Shown here one piece after another: positions 17,866 to 26,391 of a stretch of 64,000 nt of DNA. Every line of letters begins with the position of its first letter. Within the stretch, counting starts at the first letter, position 1. Where the stretch lies: NCBI RefSeq assembly GCF_014489075.1, contig NZ_JACTGR010000004.1, forward strand, positions 1-64,000. Direction: 5' to 3'. The notes under the pieces were generated by a model. That model had not been told where the DNA came from. It made no database searches and worked only from the letters and a program-made list of their open reading frames with translations. Both the position numbers and the translations under genes were made by a program. The DNA is from Sphingomonas sp. JC676 (GTDB lineage: Bacteria; Pseudomonadota; Alphaproteobacteria; Sphingomonadales; Sphingomonadaceae).

Positions 17866-19259
17866 CCGCAGTGCCGGTCATCGCGATTGTCGGAGACGGC
17901 GTCGCCGCGTGGATGACGGCCGCAACGCTGGCGCGGCGCCTGCCGCGCGATCGCTACGCGATACACGTGATCGAGCCGGGCCGCCCGACGCCCGAATGCC
18001 TGGGCTCGAGCCTGACCGCGCTGCCGTCGCTTGTCGGCTTCCATGCGATGCTGGGGATCACGGAAGAGATGATCCTTCGCGAAGCGCGGGGCACAGCGGC
18101 GCTGGGCGTGGCCTATTCGGGCTGGAGCGCCGATGGCGGCGCGAGCTTCTTTCCGTTCGGCGCGGTCGGGGCGCCGATGGCGTCGGTCGCGTTTCACCAG
18201 CTCGCCGCGCGGCTGGTGGCCGCCGGGCGCGCGGTGCGACCGGCCAATTATTCGGTCGCGGCGCTTGCCGCGCAGAGCGGGCGCTTCGCAGCGGGCCAGC
18301 CGCACGGCCTGCATCTCGAGCTTGCCGCCTATCGGAAGGCGATGCGTTCCGTCGCGCTGGCGCATGGCGCAACCGCAGCCGATGGCCCGCTTGTCGCCGT
18401 CACGGTGGAGGACGGACGCATCGCCGGCCTTGCGCTTCCGAGCGGCACGATAAGCCCGCATCTGGTGCTCGATTGCACTGGCCCCGCGCGGCTCGCGATC
18501 GGCGCGCTCGAGGCACGATTCCAGAGCTGGAAGGCGTGGCTGCCGTGCGATCGGATGGTGAGCGGCTTTTCCACCGAACCCGTCGCGCCGCTTTATGGCC
18601 AGATGTTCGCGGAAGATGCCGGCTGGTCGTGCCTGACGCCGTTGGCGGGCGGCACGGCGGAGCTCGCCTGCTACAGCACGGCCTTTGCTGGGTCGGACGG
18701 CGGCGAAGCATTCGAGAATGGCCGGCTGGACGCGCCCTGGATCGGCAATTGCATCGCCCTCGGCACCGCTGCGGCCGTCGCCGAGCCACTGCATCCGATC
18801 GGGCTGCAGCTGACCCAAAGCGCGTTGGCGCGATTGATTACTTTGCTCCCCGCCACGCCCGAGGCGGCGGTGGAGGCGGCCGAATATAATCGCATCTCGG
18901 CCAACGAGCTCGACAGCGTGCGCGACTTCCTGACGATGCACTATGCCACCAGCACGCGCGCCGGGCCCTTCTGGGATACGGTGCGCGCCGCTCCGCTGCC
19001 CGAGCGCGCGGCGTACAAGCGCACCCTGTTCGAGGCGACGGGGCGCATCGTGATGTATGACGAAGAGATGTTCGATGCCGAGGATTGGGTCACCCTGTTC
19101 GACGCTCACGGCATAAGGCCCCGGCGGCACGACGCGCTGGCCGACGGCTTTTCGCTGGACGAGATCGAGCGGCATTTTGCGCGCGTGCGCCAGGACGTGA
19201 TCGAAACAGTGCGCGCAATTCCGCCCTATGCTTCGCCGCTGCCCGTGGCGGCGGCATGA
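17862..19259 (+). CDS. divergent tryptophan-halogenase family flavoprotein, catalytic residues lost
   Basis: 465 residues from the ATG that overlaps the previous stop (ATGA). The family fold is kept but signature sites are changed: [10 protein letters not shown] instead of GGGTAGW, Ala80 (TAALGVAY) where the catalytic Lys should be, WSCLTPL in place of WxWRIP, and [11 protein letters not shown] in place of EPLESTS. Halogenation by the known mechanism is therefore unlikely. Its central place in an overlapping four-gene array argues against simple decay; it may form a heteromer with a neighbour or do another flavin reaction. The reading frame is intact and stays in the family's size range. Confidence 0.82.
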   Translation: MTAVPVIAIVGDGVAAWMTAATLARRLPRDRYAIHVIEPGRPTPECLGSSLTALPSLVGFHAMLGITEEMILREARGTAALGVAYSGWSADGGASFFPFGAVGAPMASVAFHQLAARLVAAGRAVRPANYSVAALAAQSGRFAAGQPHGLHLELAAYRKAMRSVALAHGATAADGPLVAVTVEDGRIAGLALPSGTISPHLVLDCTGPARLAIGALEARFQSWKAWLPCDRMVSGFSTEPVAPLYGQMFAEDAGWSCLTPLAGGTAELACYSTAFAGSDGGEAFENGRLDAPWIGNCIALGTAAAVAEPLHPIGLQLTQSALARLITLLPATPEAAVEAAEYNRISANELDSVRDFLTMHYATSTRAGPFWDTVRAAPLPERAAYKRTLFEATGRIVMYDEEMFDAEDWVTLFDAHGIRPRRHDALADGFSLDEIERHFARVRQDVIETVRAIPPYASPLPVAAA

Positions 19260-20776
19260 CGTCAGGCCCGATCCGCAGCGTCGTGATCGTCGGCGGTGGC
19301 ACTGCGGGCTGGATGGCGGGGGCGGCCGTTGCGCGGATGGTACCAATCGGGGTGCGGGTTACGCTGATCGAATCGGACGAGATCGGCACGGTTGGCGTGG
19401 GCGAGGCGACGATCCCGCCGATCCGGTCGTTCAATGCGATGCTCGGCGTGGACGAGGATGATTTCATCGCGGCGACCGGCGGCAGCTTCAAGCTGGGGAT
19501 CGAGTTCGTCGATTGGTGGCGCTCCGGCCATCGTTATCTCCACCCGTTCGGCGCGTTCGGCTTCGATATCGAAGGGGTGAAGTTCCACCATTACTGGCTG
19601 AAGATGCGCGCCGCCGGGCGCGCGGGGCCGCTGGAGGCGTATAATCTCTCCGCCGTCGCCGCGCTGAACGGGCGGTTCGCGCGGCCCGATCCCGATCCGG
19701 CATCGCCGCTGTCACAGCTCAACTATGCCTATCATTTCGATGCGTCGCTCTATGCCGGCTATCTGCGGCGGCATGCCGAGGCGCAGGGCGTGGTCCGCGT
19801 CGAGGGCAAGGTGGTGGATGTCGCGCTCCGTAGCGAGGACGGGTTCATCGAGGCGGTGACGCTCGACGGCGGACTCCGCGTCGAAGGCGACCTGTTCATC
19901 GATTGCTCGGGCTTTCGCGGCCTGCTGATCGAACAGGCGCTGGGCGCGGGCTATGAGGAATGGACGCAGTGGCTGCCCTGCGACCGCGCGGTCGCGGTGC
20001 CCACCGCCAATATCGATCGGCGGATCGCGCCGTTCACCCGCGCCACCGCGCGGCCGGCGGGCTGGCAATGGCGGATCCCGCTCCAGCACCGCACCGGCAA
20101 CGGCTATGTCTATTCGAGCGCGCATATCGACGACGAACAGGCGGTCGCGACGCTGATGGCCAATCTGGACGGCGAACCGCTGGCGGATCCGCGGCCGCTG
20201 CGCTTCGTCACTGGGCGGCGCAAGAAATTATGGGTGCGCAACTGCGTCGCGCTGGGGCTCGCTTCGGGGTTCATGGAGCCGCTCGAATCGACCAGCATTC
20301 ATTTGATCCAGTCGGGCATCTCCAAGCTGTTCGCGCTGTTCCCCGATCGCGGCTTCAATCCGGTGGCGGCGGACGAATATAACCGGCTCGGGCAGATCCA
20401 GGTCGAGCAGATCCGCGACTTCCTGATCCTCCACTACAACGCCACCGAGCGCGATGATTCGCCTTTCTGGCGCCAGTGCCGGACGATGGCGGTGCCCGAG
20501 AGCCTGGCGCGCAAGCTCGCGCTGTTTCGCGACAAGGGTCGGCTGTTCCGCTACGAGGACGAGCTGTTCGCCGAGGCGAGCTGGGTCGCGGTGTTGCTGG
20601 GACAGGGCGTGATCCCCGAGGGCTGGGACCGGCTGGCCGACACGGTGGACGCGACGGCGATCGATGCGCGCCTGCGTCGCATAGCTGAGGTCTTCGCGGC
20701 GACGGCCCAGCACATGCCCGATCATGCCGATTTCATCGCCCGTATCCGCCCGGGCGGCATGAGGATCCCCGCATGA
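19256..20776 (+). CDS. flavin-dependent tryptophan halogenase family protein
   Basis: 506 residues from the ATG overlapping the previous stop. Signature parts are intact: [13 protein letters not shown] (10-22), Lys79 in [27 protein letters not shown] near 263 and [17 protein letters not shown] near 336. It is close to the next gene product (shared [24 protein letters not shown] and LGAGYE), suggesting tandem duplication within the array. The product should be a cytoplasmic FADH2-dependent halogenase needing a separate flavin reductase, which was not seen in the window. Confidence 0.9.
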   Translation: MTSGPIRSVVIVGGGTAGWMAGAAVARMVPIGVRVTLIESDEIGTVGVGEATIPPIRSFNAMLGVDEDDFIAATGGSFKLGIEFVDWWRSGHRYLHPFGAFGFDIEGVKFHHYWLKMRAAGRAGPLEAYNLSAVAALNGRFARPDPDPASPLSQLNYAYHFDASLYAGYLRRHAEAQGVVRVEGKVVDVALRSEDGFIEAVTLDGGLRVEGDLFIDCSGFRGLLIEQALGAGYEEWTQWLPCDRAVAVPTANIDRRIAPFTRATARPAGWQWRIPLQHRTGNGYVYSSAHIDDEQAVATLMANLDGEPLADPRPLRFVTGRRKKLWVRNCVALGLASGFMEPLESTSIHLIQSGISKLFALFPDRGFNPVAADEYNRLGQIQVEQIRDFLILHYNATERDDSPFWRQCRTMAVPESLARKLALFRDKGRLFRYEDELFAEASWVAVLLGQGVIPEGWDRLADTVDATAIDARLRRIAEVFAATAQHMPDHADFIARIRPGGMRIPA

Positions 20777-22275
20777 GCGACGCGCGCATCCGCGACATCG
20801 TCATCGTTGGCGGCGGCACCGCGGGATGGATGGCAGCGGCCACCTTCGCCAAGCTGCTCGGCCCCGACTACGCCCGGATCACCTTGGTCGAATCCGATGC
20901 GATCGGCATCGTTGGCGTCGGCGAGGCGACGATCCCGCAAATGGCGATCTTCAACCGCATGCTCGGCATCGACGAAAACCAGTTCATCCGCGAGACCAAG
21001 GGCAGCTTCAAGCTCGGCATCGAATTCGTCGACTGGGGGCGGATCGGCGACCGCTATTACCACCCCTTCGGCAAGTTCGGCGTCGACATGAAGGGCGTGT
21101 CGTTCCACGCGCACTGGCTGCGCGCGCATCAGGCCGGTGCGCCCGAGCGGCTCGACGATTATTCGCTCAACGCGCTCGCCGGCGACCGGCAGAAGTTCCT
21201 CCGCCCGATCGACAATGGCAATTCGCCGTTGTCACAGATCGTCTATGCCTTTCACTTCGATGCCGGGCTCTATGCCCGCTATTTGCGCGGCTATGCCGAG
21301 GCGCGCGGCGTGGTGCGGCAGGAGGGGCGGATCATCGAGGTCGCCCGGCGCGGTACCGACGGATTCATCGAGGCGGTGACGCTCGAAAACGGGGAACGGA
21401 TCGAAGGCGACCTGTTCATCGATTGCTCGGGATTCCGGGGACTGCTGATCGAGCAGAGCTTGGGCGCGGGCTATGAGGATTGGTCGCAGTGGCTGCCCTG
21501 CGATCGCGCAATTGCGGTGCCGTGCGCGAGTGTGTCCGGGATCACGCCGTTCACTCGCGCCACGGCGCGCACCGCCGGCTGGCAATGGCGCATTCCACTC
21601 CAGCACCGGACCGGCAACGGCCATGTATTTTCGACGAAGTATATGAGCGAGGATGAGGCGACCGCGATCCTGCTCGCCAATCTCGACGGCGAGCCGCTCG
21701 CCGAGCCGCGCGTTGTGCCGTTCACCGCCGGCCATCGCCGTAAGTTCTGGGACGGGAACGTCGTGGCGCTCGGGCTCGCATCGGGCTTCATGGAGCCGCT
21801 CGAATCGACTAGCATCTGGTTGGTCCAGAGCGGGCTGGCGCGGCTGATGAACATGTTCCCAGATCGCGGCTTCGCCCAGGGGACGATCGACCGGTACAAC
21901 CGGGTGATGGTTCACGAATATGAGCAGATCCGCGACTTCATCATCTTGCACTACCACGCCACCGAGCGCGATGATTCGCCGTTCTGGAACTATTGCCGAA
22001 CCATGGAAGTGCCGGAACGGTTAAAGGAGAAGATGCGCTGCTTCGCCGATTATGGCCGCACCTTCCGCGACGATGACGAGCTGTTCAATGAAACGAGCTG
22101 GTTCGCGGTGATGAACGGCCAGCGGCTGAACGCGCGCACCTATGACCCGGTGGCCGAAACGATGAGTCTGGAAGAGACAATCGCGCGGCTGGCGCAGATC
22201 CGCCAGACGATCGTCAATTCGCTCGACTATATGCCGAGCCACGCAGAGTTCATCGCGGCGAATTGCGCGGCTTAG
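20773..22275 (+). CDS. flavin-dependent tryptophan halogenase family protein
   Basis: 500 residues, last of the four-gene array; its ATG overlaps the previous stop by 4 bp. Signature parts are intact: [13 protein letters not shown] (10-22), Lys80 in [28 protein letters not shown] near 262 and [17 protein letters not shown] near 335. The 3' end overlaps the convergent cupin-like gene by 26 bp, so no terminator fits between them. Its similarity to the preceding gene suggests a recent duplication with later divergence of substrate loops. Confidence 0.9.
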   Translation: MSDARIRDIVIVGGGTAGWMAAATFAKLLGPDYARITLVESDAIGIVGVGEATIPQMAIFNRMLGIDENQFIRETKGSFKLGIEFVDWGRIGDRYYHPFGKFGVDMKGVSFHAHWLRAHQAGAPERLDDYSLNALAGDRQKFLRPIDNGNSPLSQIVYAFHFDAGLYARYLRGYAEARGVVRQEGRIIEVARRGTDGFIEAVTLENGERIEGDLFIDCSGFRGLLIEQSLGAGYEDWSQWLPCDRAIAVPCASVSGITPFTRATARTAGWQWRIPLQHRTGNGHVFSTKYMSEDEATAILLANLDGEPLAEPRVVPFTAGHRRKFWDGNVVALGLASGFMEPLESTSIWLVQSGLARLMNMFPDRGFAQGTIDRYNRVMVHEYEQIRDFIILHYHATERDDSPFWNYCRTMEVPERLKEKMRCFADYGRTFRDDDELFNETSWFAVMNGQRLNARTYDPVAETMSLEETIARLAQIRQTIVNSLDYMPSHAEFIAANCAA

Positions 22276-23302
22276 CGCCGCCCGACAGCGAACCGAGCAG
22301 GAAGGCGCGGAGGCGCTCGGTGCGCTCCTCGCTGGCGGGGCCGAGCACGCTGCGGACGTGCGGCGGCAGATGATCGCCCGCACTCGCGGCATCTTCGTCG
22401 AACACGAGATAATCAAACCAGGCGCGCCAGGCCTGTTTCTGCTCCGGCGGCAGGTCGCGGATGCTCATCAGCGCGTGGATCATCGCGATGAACGGCGTGG
22501 CGGAGGCGTCATAGGCCCACCAATAGTTCACCAGCACGTTCACGGGATCGAGTGCGCGGACATGGTGCCACCAGATCGCCGGAATGAAGAGCGCGTCACC
22601 GGGCTCGAGATCGGCAACCAGCGCGTGGCGCAGTGCCTCGGCATAGCGGGGATAGCGTGTCAGATCGGGCGACTCGGGATCGGGCATGCTGACGGGCGGG
22701 CCGGCGAGCGTGCGATCGAGCGGGCCGACATACATGTTCGCCGCCTGGGTGGGCGGGAACAGGGTGAAACGCCGGCGCCCCGCCACCACCGCGGCGACAT
22801 TGGCTGAGGCATCGAAATGCGTCGCGATCCGGACTGCATTGCCGATCCACAGCCGCGGCGTGGCGCCGCTCGCTGCGAGGTCGAGCCGGTTGGCCTCGGC
22901 CCATCCTGGGAAATGCTCGGCAGCGGTGGCTGCATTGGCATAGAGCGCGGGCGGGGTGCCCTCGGCTCCGGCGAAGCGTGCCAGCTCGCCCAGCAGGGCC
23001 TCAAGCGGCACGCGCTGCCGCGTGAAATTGAAGCCCTGCATGTCTTCGCTATAGAAGAAACGGCCGTCGATCTCCGGCGTACTGACCAGCACCTCCAGCG
23101 CCGCCCCGCCGCGGAACCTGGCGAGATATTCAAGCATCGCCTGACTGCCCTCGCGCCCGGCCTGGACCGCCGGCCAACCGGCAACCTGTCCGCGCAGCAC
23201 GACCGGCTCATAGCCGGACGCGATTTCCCCCGCGAAGACCTCTGGCGTGACGGCTTCACGTTCCTTGACGCGCCGGAGAGCCGCGGGATTGGCGCTGTGC
23301 AT
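22250..23302 (-). CDS. cupin-like (Cupin_8/JmjC-type) Fe(II)/2-oxoglutarate oxygenase family protein
   Basis: 350 residues from ATG 23302; the frame is open further upstream but lacks family similarity. Conserved parts are PVVLRGQVAGWP (33-44), GRFFYSEDMQGFNF (80-93), the HxD metal pair HFD (162-164), GRRRFTLFPP (175-184) and the distal His in FIPAIWWHHVRALD (246 or 247). This is the factor-inhibiting-HIF-like cupin_8 fold, whose studied members hydroxylate proteins or small molecules. It is a paralogue of the protein at 38182-39222. It converges with the halogenase array, overlapping its end by 26 bp. Confidence 0.86.
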   Translation of the reverse strand: MHSANPAALRRVKEREAVTPEVFAGEIASGYEPVVLRGQVAGWPAVQAGREGSQAMLEYLARFRGGAALEVLVSTPEIDGRFFYSEDMQGFNFTRQRVPLEALLGELARFAGAEGTPPALYANAATAAEHFPGWAEANRLDLAASGATPRLWIGNAVRIATHFDASANVAAVVAGRRRFTLFPPTQAANMYVGPLDRTLAGPPVSMPDPESPDLTRYPRYAEALRHALVADLEPGDALFIPAIWWHHVRALDPVNVLVNYWWAYDASATPFIAMIHALMSIRDLPPEQKQAWRAWFDYLVFDEDAASAGDHLPPHVRSVLGPASEERTERLRAFLLGSLSGGAKPRNSPR

Positions 23303-23427
23303 GGTCCAGCGGTAGCGCACCGCTGCCGCCACGCCAACTATCGCCACCTTGTCATTCGCGACGTCTTCGCGTTGATGGCGCCTGGCCCTTCCCGTGGCCA
23401 AGCCGGATCGGAAGCGGAGTTCCGAGG

Positions 23428-24135
23428 ATGCGCGATCTCAGAGACGGTCGTTGGGCCGATGCCAGCCTCACCGTGCTGCTCGCGGTGCAGGTGCTGACCC
23501 TCTTCGTCGCGATCCCGCTGGGCGCGCACCATTCGTCGTCCCATCTTCTGCTTGACCTATGCCACCTCGCCTTTGCCGCGATCTGCGTCGGCGTGCTGAC
23601 CCGGCACCGGGCGGTGCAGATCGCGCTGCTGGCGGGATTGGCGCTACTTGGGGTGGGACCTGTCGCCGGCGACGCGTTCGCGGGACGCCTTGGGCTCAGT
23701 GCGCAGGCCGTCCATGAAACGATCGCGATCAATGCATTCATTTTCAACGGCATCGTCACCGCACTTGTCGCGCGCCAGGTCTTTGGCGCCGGGCGCGTGA
23801 CCGGGTATCACATCCAGGGCGCGGTTCTGCTCTACCTGAACGTCGCCGCGTTGTTCGCCATCGCCTATGGCCTGCTGGAGAGCCACTTCATCGGCGCTAT
23901 CGTGCCCGAGAGTGGCGGCGTACTCGGTGGTGCGCTCGGCGCCCGCACTGCGGCGCTGACCTATTTCAGCCTATCGACGATCACCACCACCGGCTTCGGG
24001 GATCTCCAACCGGCTCATCCGATCGCGCGCAGCCTCGCCAATTTCGAAGCGGTGTTCGGGCAGCTGTTCCCCGCTACGTTGCTGGCCCGGCTGGTCGGGC
24101 TTCATCTGGTGCACAGCAAGCACGAAGAATCCTGA
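23428..24135 (+). CDS. two-pore-helix type ion channel family protein (putative K+ channel)
   Basis: 235 residues, inner membrane. About six hydrophobic segments are visible, ending with the pore module: a helix near 150-168, the filter-like STITTTGFGDLQP near 188-200, and a last helix FGQLFPATLLARLVGLHLV near 211-229. GFGD in place of GYGD is common in bacterial members. No RCK or cyclic-nucleotide domain follows; the protein stops soon after the last helix. It diverges from the cupin-like gene with a short gap. Ion selectivity is not provable from sequence. Confidence 0.8.
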   Translation: MRDLRDGRWADASLTVLLAVQVLTLFVAIPLGAHHSSSHLLLDLCHLAFAAICVGVLTRHRAVQIALLAGLALLGVGPVAGDAFAGRLGLSAQAVHETIAINAFIFNGIVTALVARQVFGAGRVTGYHIQGAVLLYLNVAALFAIAYGLLESHFIGAIVPESGGVLGGALGARTAALTYFSLSTITTTGFGDLQPAHPIARSLANFEAVFGQLFPATLLARLVGLHLVHSKHEES

Positions 24136-24302
24136 ATTCGACCATTTGAAATGGCCGTTTCCGTGAGCTTAGCCACTTCCGTCCGGCGCGGGTTCCCGAT
24201 AACCACGGTCGACGATCTTGCACCCAAAGGATGGGCCTGCGCCCGCCAATGAGTCCCGCAACCCGGATCGCATCCCAAGGCGATCCTCAAGGGCCGAAAG
24301 CA

Positions 24303-24980
24303 ATGCAACTTCTGGTAGTAGAAGACGATGCGATGGCGGCGAAGCAACTCGTCGCCGACCTGGCCGAGCTCGGCCATGGAACCATGGTGGCGCAGGACGG
24401 GCGCGCAGCGCTGTCGCTGGCGACCGACAGCAAGTTCGACGCGGTGCTGCTCGACGTGATGCTGCCCTATGTCGATGGCGTCGGCGTGGCTAAATTGCTC
24501 CGCGAGCGCGGCATCGACGTACCGATCATCATGCTGACCGCGCTGGGCGACCTCGACCAGCGGCTCGACGGGCTCGATGCCGGCGCCGATGATTATCTGG
24601 TCAAGCCGGCGGCCCCCGCGGAGATCGACGCGCGGTTGCGCGCGATCATCCGCCGCGCGGCGCGGACCAACGAATCCGGCGTGATGCGGGCGGGCGACAT
24701 CGAGGTGAACGAGATCAAGTATCGCGCGATGCGCGCGGGCCGGCCGCTCGCGCTCCAGAATCTCGAATTCCGCATCCTGTGCGAGCTCGTCCGCAACGCC
24801 AACAGCGTCGTCACGCGCCAGATGCTTTACCAGACGATCTGGAACTTCGATTTCGAGCCGGCGACCAACGTCGTCGACGCGCACATCCGCCGCATCCGCT
24901 TGCAGATCAACCAGCCGGGCGAGCGCGATCCTATCAAGACGATTCGCGGCGTCGGCTATATGTTCACCGACAAGGAGTGA
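24303..24980 (+). CDS. OmpR/PhoB-family response regulator
   Basis: 225 residues from ATG 24303 (MQLLVVEDD). The receiver domain has the acidic pocket EDD at 7-9, phosphoacceptor Asp51 (VLLDVMLPYVDG) and the LVKPA Lys near 103. A winged-helix DNA-binding domain occupies about 130-223 (LQNLEFRILCELVRNANSVVTRQML to IRRIRLQIN and TIRGVGYMF). It is followed by its cognate histidine kinase with a 1-base gap. The pair precedes the fourth TonB receptor, which lies on the opposite strand. The target genes cannot be read from the sequence. Confidence 0.93.
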   Translation: MQLLVVEDDAMAAKQLVADLAELGHGTMVAQDGRAALSLATDSKFDAVLLDVMLPYVDGVGVAKLLRERGIDVPIIMLTALGDLDQRLDGLDAGADDYLVKPAAPAEIDARLRAIIRRAARTNESGVMRAGDIEVNEIKYRAMRAGRPLALQNLEFRILCELVRNANSVVTRQMLYQTIWNFDFEPATNVVDAHIRRIRLQINQPGERDPIKTIRGVGYMFTDKE

Positions 24981-24981
24981 C

Positions 24982-26322
24982 ATGCGCCCGCGCTCCCTTC
25001 GCGCGATCATGGCGATCTATGTCACGGCGGTCATCATCGCGCTGATCCTGCTGCGCACAGTCAACTATCGGATCACCCATGACGCGCTGGAGCACGAAGT
25101 CGATCTTCGGATCGCCAGCGAAGCGACCGAGATCGTCGATGCCGGACGAGGGAGCGACGAACGCGCAATGGCGGCGTGGATCGCGACCGAACTGGGCGAG
25201 CATGACAGCGCCGATCTCTATCTGCTGCTGGTGGACAAAGCGGGGCGGAAGCTCGCGGGGAACCTGTCGCTGCGCACGCTTCCGGCGATCGGCTATTCGG
25301 ATCTAGGGCCCGAGGCGAATGTCGGCGGGGTCGATCATGGGCGTGCGCTGACGCGGCGGCTGCCCGGTGGCGGCACGCTGGTCGTGGTCGCCGACAATGA
25401 CGAGGTCGACAGCTTCGATGCGATGCTGTCGCGCGTGCAACTGTTCGGGACCGCGATCACGGCGCTCATCCTGATCGGCGGCGCGGTAGGCATCACCCTG
25501 GCGATCCGCGGGCGGATGCGCGCGATGCAGCGGACCGTCGACGCCGTGATCGCGGGTGACCTGCACAGCCGCATCCCGCTGGACGGCACGCGGAGCGAGT
25601 TCGACCGCCAGGCGGCGGCGTTCAACCGGATGCTCGACCGGATCGACGAGCTGATGGTGAACATCAAGCATGCCGCCAAGGATGTCGCGCACGAGCTGAA
25701 GAGCCCGCTTGCGCGGCTGCGCAGCCGGATCGCCGCGCTCGAACGCCATTCGCAGGGCGATCCGCTGGAGCCCGAGATCGCCGAGCTGCGAGAGCAGACC
25801 GATCAGATGCTCGAGCTCTTCGCGAGCCTGATGCGGCTATGGGAGATCGAAGGAGGCCATCGCCGCGATCGTTTCGCTTCAATCGACATCGCCGCATTGG
25901 CGAGCGACGTTGGCGAGGCGTTGCAGATCGTCGCGGAGGAGGCCGAGCGGCCCCTCACGATCGCCGATAGCGCTCCGCTCCGGGTACGGGGCGATCTCCA
26001 CCTGCTGCGGCAATTGCTTGTCAATCTGATCGAGAACGCCATTCGGCACACGCCGCCGGGCACGCGGATCGCGCTGCGGGTCGAGAGACGTGCGCACTCG
26101 GTCGCGCTTGTCGTGGCGGATGACGGGCCCGGCATTCCGGCGGCGGAGCATGCGGTGGTCGTCCGCAAGTTCGGCCGGCTGGAGTCGGCGATCGAGGCGC
26201 CGGGGCAGGGGCTTGGGCTGACTTTGGTTGATGCGATCGCGCGCCTGCATCACGGCAGGCTGACGCTGGAGGATGCGGGCCCGGGCCTGCGCGCCGTGGT
26301 CGAGCTTCCGCTGCATCCCTGA
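24982..26322 (+). CDS. sensor histidine kinase (HAMP, HisKA, HATPase)
   Basis: 446 residues. Membrane helices lie at about 8-26 and 155-174, with a periplasmic sensor of about 125 residues between. HAMP follows (RGRMRAMQRTVDAVIAGDL). The phosphoacceptor is His237 in AAKDVAHELKSPLARLRSRI. ATP-binding boxes are NLIENAIRHTPPG (N), VADDGPGIP (G1) and GQGLGLTLVDAIARLHHG (G2). It is co-transcribed with the response regulator just upstream. A hairpin 10 bp after the stop serves both this gene and the convergent receptor gene. Confidence 0.93.
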   Translation: MRPRSLRAIMAIYVTAVIIALILLRTVNYRITHDALEHEVDLRIASEATEIVDAGRGSDERAMAAWIATELGEHDSADLYLLLVDKAGRKLAGNLSLRTLPAIGYSDLGPEANVGGVDHGRALTRRLPGGGTLVVVADNDEVDSFDAMLSRVQLFGTAITALILIGGAVGITLAIRGRMRAMQRTVDAVIAGDLHSRIPLDGTRSEFDRQAAAFNRMLDRIDELMVNIKHAAKDVAHELKSPLARLRSRIAALERHSQGDPLEPEIAELREQTDQMLELFASLMRLWEIEGGHRRDRFASIDIAALASDVGEALQIVAEEAERPLTIADSAPLRVRGDLHLLRQLLVNLIENAIRHTPPGTRIALRVERRAHSVALVVADDGPGIPAAEHAVVVRKFGRLESAIEAPGQGLGLTLVDAIARLHHGRLTLEDAGPGLRAVVELPLHP

Positions 26323-26326
26323 GAAT

Positions 26327-26364
26327 GAAAAAAGCCGGCCGGGGCATAGGCCCCGGCCGGCTGT
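26327..26364. terminator. bidirectional hairpin terminator
   Basis: Arms 26333-26345 (AGCCGGCCGGGGC) and 26350-26362 form a perfect 13-bp stem with a 4-base loop, preceded by a run of A. Read on the minus strand that run is a T tract, giving a strong terminator for the receptor gene ending at 26392; on the plus strand the stem can end the histidine kinase transcript. Confidence 0.88.
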
Positions 26365-26391
26365 CGAGTTTGGATCCCGCAGGAGGTGGGA

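Noticed and set aside
23290..23320. GCGGTAGCGCACCGC near the cupin-like start as another LacI-type operator
   Set aside because: It lacks the TAACA/TGTTA ends and forms a short stem-loop instead, unlike the four matching sites.
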